Assembly: GCF_914767665.1 (NCBI RefSeq)
Contig: NC_059501.1
Location: forward strand, 26,140,501 to 26,204,500
From: Harmonia axyridis
Lineage: Eukaryota > Arthropoda > Insecta > Coleoptera > Coccinellidae
Reading direction: 5' to 3'
DNA length: 64,000 nucleotides
Each line of letters starts with the position of its first letter. The first letter of the stretch is position 1. The position numbers were made by a program, and so were the translations under genes. The notes beneath the pieces are model-generated. The model was given only the letters and a program-made list of their open reading frames with translations. It had not been told where the DNA came from and did no database searches. Shown here one piece after another: positions 59,311-64,000 of this stretch.

Positions 59311-59537
59311 TCATATGATGTCCTATCATCATCTTGTTCCATTTCTTCTAATCCAATCTTAACTCTGTTGTGATTATTCTTATTTTTTCTGGGTAAACAC
59401 GAAGAATATTCATATGACGTTGAGACACTCGAATCTGCTACGTCAAATTGGCAGCTACGTTGCCAAATCGGAAAATTAATCAGATATTTGAAGTATTTCA
59501 TGGAAAATGGAAATTTTTTACCATTTCCATTTTCCAT
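59311..59537 (-). CDS. Upstream exon of ZNF-C, unit 2
   Basis: 76-codon minus frame from ATG 59,537: FDVADSSVSTSYEYSSCLPR, then KNKNNHNRVKIGLEEMEQDD, then DRTSYE at the GTGAGT donor (59,305-59,310). A 3-bp difference removes FD relative to the A copies. Includes the perfect hairpin at 59,499-59,536. The finger exon it would join is dead. Confidence 0.5.
59499..59536. repeat. Covarying hairpin (unit 3 start)
   Basis: ATGGAAAATGGAAAT pairs perfectly with ATTTCCATTTTCCAT. Compared with 15,071-15,108, both partners of one base pair have changed (A-T to G-C). Confidence 0.75.
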
Positions 59538-59873
59538 TTATATTTTCAAAGAGTTATTTTGATTCTGAGTACGACTGATACTGCTACAACAAAATTCATC
59601 CTAAAAGCAGTTCTTCAAGTGAAATGGTTAAGAACTTATACACGCATATAATTTACTGAAGTAAAATGTAATTATGGATCTTTTTGTGAATAGGAGGAAG
59701 CGCTTTTCAACACAAGTTAATGTTTTCTTTGTTTAGTTCTTTCCTTCGTAAGCTCTGCGAACTAAGCGAGTAAAATATTCAAATAAATTTTCTGAAATAA
59801 ATGTTTCATTTTCTCTTTAAGAAGTTCATTGAAAACTAACAACTCCGCATTGAATGGGAGAAATATATAATCA

Positions 59874-59915
59874 TCAACCTACCATCCGCGTCCACTGCAG
59901 GACATAAGACTCCCT
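59874..59915 (-). pseudogene. Tiny LINE RT C-terminal relic
   Basis: Same as 15,445-15,485. Confidence 0.4.
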
Positions 59916-60044
59916 AAAAATAAGGAATAAATTTAAAAAAATTCTCTCCGATTGACAGTTATTACTCAAGGTATTATATCTATTCTAAATGTTCAGCAAA
60001 ATGAAAAGTCGGACCAAATATAATCCTGTTATGACTCTGTCTGC

Positions 60045-60250
60045 ACGAGAGGTGGCGTTATGGGCGTCTACTAGCCACTCTACTACGGCCCCGGCAGGTT
60101 TATGAGCGTCACCGCGTTACAGCCGAGTCACCCCTACACGATGGTGTAGGAGGGTGTCTTAGGCAAAGATCGCTGGATTGCCTAACTGAAGAGTCCAAAA
60201 GTGATCTCGGGATGAAACACGCATAATCCTTAGGGTGAGGGAGCACCTAC
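60045..60250 (+). repeat. GC-richer segment (unit 3 copy)
   Basis: Counterpart of 15,600-15,830, to which it is very close. Confidence 0.35.
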
Positions 60251-60739
60251 GTGATTTTGGCTCGAGAATTTCTCACCAAAATCACACCTGAAAAAACGGA
60301 GTTCGAGAAAAATTACAGCAGAGGTAAATGCCTCGAAAAGCTTATGCATATTGCGGTCCAAAGAAATGTTAATGAGATTATAAAATTGAAAGAGGGAGGG
60401 GGGAAAATTTGCGGCCAAATAAAGAAGAAAAATTCAAAAACCAGGTTCTGACTGGGCACTGATATCAAAAAACTATGAATGCAATGACATTTTCTTATCT
60501 TTGATGAACAATAAGGCCTCCAATGTGAGGTAGGAGGAGATATGGAACACCAGGAAGAAAATTTTATATTATTAGTATGAAGTGAATACTGTTGTAAGTG
60601 ATTTTGCTCATGATCAAAACAATGCACTTTTCTTAAAATTTGGGTTATCTAAGACCACTTATATATTTTCTTTCAGAACAATGAAACTTTTCAAAAATAT
60701 GATGGTACAGTAAATCCAAAGACACTTGGAGGAAGCTGA
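60251..60739 (+). pseudogene. Gene X, unit 3 copy with in-frame exon deletion
   Basis: The upstream frame breaks after KKK (one added A, giving NSKTRF-stop). GTAAGT donor at 60,594, 83-bp intron, CAG at 60,676, then NNETFQKYDGTVNPKTLGGS-stop at 60,737-60,739. It shares the 129-bp in-frame deletion with unit 2 but not with unit 1. Confidence 0.5.
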
Positions 60740-60919
60740 GTATTTCGATTTTACAAGGGTTGTCCAAGTCTCCAGAAATCCTTTTGGGTCCGGTATATTT
60801 ATTGCCTAAAAATACTTTCAAATAAACCCCGGTATCTAGCAGATCGCGGTATCCACTTCAAAGAGACATCTGGCCAAGCGTTTTTATGGACTAGTTCAAG
60901 TGACTTTTGATATACTATA

Positions 60920-61120
60920 ACAAAACCTATTTCGAAGTATCAATTGTTTATCAATATCATTCATTTTTTCAAGGGTACCACCATTATCAAGAAGGAGACC
61001 ACATTTCCAAAATGGTTGTTACGGCGAGTCGACTACATTTCCTTGCGTCACATTTTGGAGCTTCGTGACCCCAGGAATCATTACACTCATCGATTAAATC
61101 ATTTGTTGTATATTATTTGT
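60920..61120 (+). repeat. Conserved short frame downstream of gene X, unit 3
   Basis: KKETTFPKWLLRRV frame, open into the minisatellite. Confidence 0.3.
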
Positions 61121-61149
61121 CTTTGTGACTTTGAAACTGGGCACAGATG

Positions 61150-61345
61150 GCAACTGATCAACTTAATTAAATTAAAAACAATATTTGAAATAGATCGTTT
61201 ATTTAAGAACATTACTGCTTATGAATTAATTACGAAGAAATTGTTGTTCACAACTCAATTAAAATAAAAATAAATATTTAAACTAGGTCGTTAATTTAAG
61301 AATATTACTGCTTATGAATTAATTTGATAAAATAACCATTAATTA
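61150..61345. repeat. AT-rich minisatellite 3' of ZNF-A, unit 3
   Basis: Two copies of the ~95-bp unit. Confidence 0.6.
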
Positions 61346-61346
61346 A

Positions 61347-61490
61347 TTATGTTCTGCATGCGTTGATACTCACACTCTGATTGTTAAGAGGTACATCAGG
61401 TACATTTTTCGTCACGATCAAATTATTCAATTCTGAATCGTCAATATCATCAGGTACTAGAGGTAGTTCCTCATTTTCCACATGACAATT
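61347..61490 (-). other. 3' coding remnant downstream of ZNF-A, unit 3
   Basis: Counterpart of 17,002-17,145, open. Confidence 0.35.
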
Positions 61491-61719
61491 TTGTTACCAA
61501 CCTCAGTAAAGTTACATAGGTGATATTTAATTTTTTTTCATTCGAATGAATAATATTTATATGTTTTCGGAGGCTCTTATTTTTAACTGGAGCATACTCG
61601 TATGCGAGTATGAGTGTGGTTATGGGTATGAGTAGTTAAATATGTTAACACATATGTTCTCTTTTATTGAAGTGAATAACATTCATATCCTTATCGACTC
61701 CTCCCTTTTGTTCAGTTGC

Positions 61720-62869
61720 TTACTTCAAATGAACTGCATCTATATGCCTTTTCATGTTATGTTTATAAACTGAAGCAAATTTGCACAGGTGACATCTATG
61801 TTCCAGTTTATCCAAATGATCAGCCTTCATTTGTTTTTCAAGTACTTCCTTATGTTTAGCAGCATACTCACAAAACTCACATTCATGTTCTTGTTTATGC
61901 GAATGAACTCCAGCTATATGCCTTTTGAGGTTTTTTGTATAAGCTGAAGTATAGTTGCACAAGTGACATCTATGTTCTCGTTTATTCGAATGAACTCCAA
62001 CTACATACATTTCGATGTTCCCTTTATAAGCTGAAGCATAGTTGCACAGGTGACATCTATGTTCTCGTTTATCCAAATGAACAGCCTTTATATGAATTTC
62101 AAGTCCTGGCTTATGTTTAGCAGAATACTCACAAAACTTACATTTATATTCTCGTTTATTCAAATGAACTGCATCTATATGCCTTATTCATGTTATGTTT
62201 ATAAGCTGAAGCATAATTGCAGAGTGAAATCTATGTTCTCGTTTATCCGAATGAACAGCCTTCATATGAACTCCAGCTATATGCCTTTTGAGGTTCTTTG
62301 TATAAGCTGAAGTATAGTTGCACAGGTAGGTGACATATATGTTCTCGTTTATTCGAATGAACTGCAACAATATGCCTTTCGATGTTCCCTTTATAAACTG
62401 AAGCATAGTTGCACAGGTTACATCTATGTTCTCGTTTATTCAAATGAACAGCCTTCATATGAATTTCAAGACCTTGCTTATATTCAGCAGAAAACTCACA
62501 AAACTCACAATGATGTTTTCGCTTATTCAAATGAACAACATTATAATGCCGATTTAGATTTCTCTTGTCATTTGTTGTATACTCTCATACTAGACATTCT
62601 TGTTCTTGTTTATTCGAAGGAACAGCATCCAAATCATTCCTAGTTTGATATTTATCAGAATGTTCATCTTCACTACTCAATAACTTAATTTCAAAAGTAA
62701 TTCTCTCATTGAAACTATAATCTCTCTTCATTTCTGTTTCATATCCAATACCAAATAGAATTTTATTCCATTCTCATCAATGTACTGGTCAACAATATCT
62801 ATATCTTCAGTCTTTACGTCTTCGGTCTCCATATCTTCAGTATACTGCCCGTCAATTGCGTACTGAACG
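61720..62869 (-). pseudogene. ZNF-A zinc-finger exon, unit 3 (different lesions)
   Basis: It lacks the one-base loss after NLNR (here the finger reads NLNRHYNVVHL) and the TATA insertion seen in units 1 and 2. It has its own defects: a Cys-to-TGA change in the first finger (near 62,583-62,585), a 4-bp AGGT duplication near 62,330 and two added bases near 62,186. It shares the slip after ENGI. Acceptor at 62,870-62,871. Open finger pieces: 61,720-62,163 and 62,243-62,530. Confidence 0.8.
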
Positions 62870-62871
62870 CT

Positions 62872-64000
62872 AGAATCAAAGAAGTTATTTGTTAAGAGGA
62901 ACAATGACATTTTTAGGATGTTAGGAGAAAACACAATTTCAACATTTTTGGACTTGAAAGGCTGTTTCATATAATCTGTTACCTGCAAATTCTCTTCTTC
63001 ATAAGAGAATAATTTATAATGGCAATCAGAAAATTTTCAATTCCGGAAAAAGTATTCCTATTATTGAAGTTATATTATTCTCTTATATTTATTTTCAGAC
63101 GTTAAAACTATTATTTTCATTTTTATGTTTGGGTAACTTAGCATCTGAAGTGACCCAAATATTTCACAAGGATTATTTGCCATCTTTCCATTCATTAAAA
63201 ATTATATAATTATCGTACCAGTTCAATTTGAACCATTATTGATTTGAAATTAATTTTGTAACACTTCTCATTGTTCAAAGAAATCATTCTTTTTGTTTTT
63301 GATTTGCGAGTAATCTCTGAATTTTTGAATATTTTCAGAGTGGAAAAACATTGTGGAATAAAAAATAATCAATCACCATCCAAAAATAATACAGTGTCTT
63401 CAAAAAATATATACACACAGGCAAATTTAGGGAAACCGAAAATATTTCAAGGAAGTTTGTTGTTCATTTTCCCTTGAATACTTTGTCCGATTTCAGCAAC
63501 AATTTTTTATGTTTGTAGCTTGAAACACAACAGTTCTCGAATTTGAGAAAAATTTAAGCCCTTCATATGGTACTATTTTTCGAGAATAAATGTATAGAAT
63601 CGCAAAACTCTTCAAGTTAGATTAAATTGATACACCGGAAAATATATGTAAGTTCCATGAAAAAATTAATTGTATTGATTCATTACTATAATGTTAGCTT
63701 AGAACATAGAATTTGTAGTTTTGTAGTTAATATAAACCAAAACATGTTCAAAATTCTTGTATCCAATGAATTATTCATCGAACAGCAAACGCTCAACATC
63801 AATTTTGATTATTACCATTCTTTAATACAATTAACACTTTTTTTTCAGTGTACTGAAACCACTCAAAATTGAGATATCGCAATAAATAAAAAGAGAACAT
63901 CTTCAAAACATATGAAACAAGTAAGTTTGAAGTAATCATATCTCGTTTCAATTAATTTGAAGATTAATTTTTCCTCAACGATTTCGTGCCAACACGAAGT
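62872..64000 (-). other. Intron of ZNF-A, unit 3 (runs off the window)
   Basis: Counterpart of 18,525-19,680. No gene. Its upstream exon would lie beyond the window end. Confidence 0.5.

Larger units (their letters stand above)
58613..64000. repeat. Tandem segmental duplication, unit 3 (incomplete)
   Basis: Repeats 12,684-19,680 and 37,003-42,400 without the 1537-bp element. It contains an X copy and ZNF-A and continues beyond the window. Confidence 0.9.

Overview
The window looks like AT-rich insect nuclear DNA. The signs are degraded mariner transposons, copia-type and LINE-type retrotransposon relics, many short TA-flanked inverted-repeat elements, introns with GT..AG borders (one class only 83 bp), and a local family of C2H2 zinc-finger genes. 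I cannot name the species. No rRNA, tRNA, CRISPR array or prokaryotic operon is visible.

Layout. (1) 1-12,683 is repeat-rich. Two mariner copies (47-1298 and 7042-8794) and two copies of a degraded block (about 4070-6640 and 9400-12,683) form an old, diverged head-to-tail duplication. Each block holds a dead copia reverse-transcriptase fragment (+) and an unrecognised, stop-interrupted coding remnant (-). A hAT-like element with a perfect 8-bp target duplication lies at 1775-3497. (2) From 12,684 to the end is a tandem segmental duplication: unit 1 (12,684-37,002), unit 2 (37,003-58,612) and the start of unit 3 (58,613-64,000, running off the end).

Each full unit carries three paralogous minus-strand zinc-finger modules, here called A, B and C. 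A complete module has an upstream exon ending in a GTGAGT donor, an intron of about 1.5 to 4.1 kb, and one large zinc-finger exon beginning at a conserved ATTCTAG acceptor in matching phase. Only ZNF-B of unit 1 (25,972-27,730) has an open finger exon, with 17 fingers of two alternating types. ZNF-B of unit 2 has 19 fingers but carries a frameshift and a stop. All A copies are frameshifted, and the C copies are remnants. A second, unrecognised plus-strand gene family ('X', with an 83-bp intron) lies tail-to-tail with the A and B copies and is also damaged.

Mobile elements mark the history of the units. Unit 1 alone has a 1537-bp TA-flanked long-inverted-repeat element and a 0.52-kb LINE insertion. 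Unit 2 alone has a deletion of about 640 bp in a LINE ORF1. A LINE snapback (169-nt perfect palindrome) and a set of nested palindromic elements are shared by units 1 and 2, so they predate that duplication. Similarity between units is patchwork, which suggests unequal exchange or gene conversion. All identity statements are by eye; no alignment was run.
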